The position numbers were made by a program, and so were the translations under genes. Below are positions 63,492 to 64,000 of a stretch of DNA of 64,000 nt, one piece after another. The first letter of the stretch is position 1; each line of letters starts with the position of its first letter. The stretch is from a virus: positions 1 through 64,000 of the IMG/VR virus record IMGVR_UViG_3300047558_000049. One strand, 5' to 3'. The notes below the pieces were generated by a model. The model ran no database searches and was not told the DNA's origin. It saw nothing but the letters and a program-made list of their open reading frames with translations.

Positions 63492-64000
63492 GCAGGTTCC
63501 TTTACATTGTTAAGGGTGAGTGTTGTGGTAGTGTACCAGAAGTCCATTAGTGTTCCTAAACAGTCTAAGGCGTTCCAGCCATGTTCTCTAAGCGATAGGA
63601 ACGGTGAAACGATAATAGAGGTGAGTGGATGTTGACGCTGAGTTGCGTTGCCCACAAAAAAGTCTAACTAAGTCTAATTTCTGCGGGGTGCGTTTGGCGT
63701 TTTTTGGGATGGCGCTCTACCAGACGAACGGACGGAAATTCCTACTAGTAGGAACATTTACATAGTAAAGATACCAAAAAGCCCAGCGCCATTTTGGAAA
63801 TGCCAGAATTATTAGAGAGAGAGATAGATATATATATAAATAGTAGTAGTAGTAGAAGAAAAAGCCCCTGCCAAACATTGCCAACTAATGCAAAACATGA
63901 TTAAACATGATGTTCCGATATACCACTTGGAACGCGTGGGTACAAATTAGACAAATTAGGAACGCGTAGTTGCGTTGGAACGGCCTAGTTGCATAGGTGC
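63492..64000. promoter_or_regulatory. Non-coding right end with repeats
   Basis: About 500 bases without a convincing gene. It holds palindromic site E (63739-63754), AGTCTAA repeats, an AT-rich microsatellite (63814-63863: GA, TA and TAG units), repeated ACAAATTAG, and GGAACG at 63929, 63959 and 63977 with further GGAAC copies nearby. No tRNA or complete promoter was recognised. It could be an origin, packaging site or regulatory end; which is undecided. Confidence 0.5.
63739..63754. promoter_or_regulatory. Palindromic site E (TTCCTAC-TA-GTAGGAA)
   Basis: A perfect 16-base palindrome including its centre, 248 bases upstream of the first right-arm gene. Five bases away lies a 16-base sequence (63760-63775) matching the spacer of the 63.0-kb promoter, though its own -35 and -10 boxes are poor. 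Confidence 0.82.

Noticed and set aside
63814-63863. Repeat tract resembling a CRISPR or tandem array
   Set aside because: Simple dinucleotide and trinucleotide units without spaced repeats or cas genes.
1-64000. tRNA genes
   Set aside because: No cloverleaf with the conserved T-arm sequence was recognised in the few non-coding gaps; a tRNAscan run would settle it.
1-64000. Direct terminal repeats proving a complete genome
   Set aside because: The first and last bases share no long match; completeness cannot be claimed from this window.

Overview
The window looks like most or all of a tailed double-stranded DNA phage genome (Caudoviricetes) with podovirus-type virion genes. It has a large P22-like portal, short-tail adaptor and tail-stabilisation proteins, ejection-type proteins and a 1,935-residue virion or polyvalent protein, and no tape-measure, sheath or integrase gene. 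A lipoprotein outer spanin, other lipobox proteins and a GH19 endolysin without signal peptide point to a Gram-negative host. The style resembles phages of freshwater Betaproteobacteria, but that host guess is only inference.

Layout: there are two arms. The left arm (about 0.2-36.0 kb) is read on the + strand: packaging (small and large terminase), portal, a GroES-like co-chaperonin, scaffold and major capsid protein, and two strong terminators just after the capsid gene. These are followed by small Lys-rich proteins, head-tail adaptors, tail fibres, the lysis cassette (holin candidate, inner spanin with a nested outer spanin, endolysin), tail stabilisation, ejection-type proteins and the giant protein. 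The right arm (36.0-63.5 kb) is read entirely on the - strand and meets the left arm at a terminator near 35.97 kb.

Right arm, from its left (promoter-distal) end: primase-helicase, a small HTH protein, a probable ssDNA-binding protein, an SNF2-like helicase, HNH and RecB/Cas4-like nucleases, family A DNA polymerase, VRR-NUC and DEDD nucleases, and a dATP/dGTP diphosphohydrolase-like protein. Next comes a dense chain of small and membrane proteins including an SPFH lipoprotein, then a VWA-metallopeptidase / MoxR ATPase / DUF3150 module, a set of small beta-plus-helix proteins, an M28/M20-like zinc peptidase and Cys-rich proteins. Genes overlap by ATGA, TGATG or TAATG junctions, and several start at TTG or GTG behind good Shine-Dalgarno sequences. 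At least six genes of 32-59 codons lie in spaces between larger frames.

Regulation: three clear sigma70-type promoters face left (41.15, 57.2 and 63.0 kb). The most striking unexplained signal is a family of six near-identical palindromes, TTCCTAC-NN-GTAGGAA. All lie between 56.6 and 63.8 kb; four sit exactly between consecutive right-arm genes and one lies upstream of the first gene, which suggests an operator network for the early region. The outer 500 bases (63.5-64.0 kb) and the first 200 bases are non-coding and rich in repeats. The first 200 bases may also encode a pseudoknotted structured RNA just before the terminase genes.
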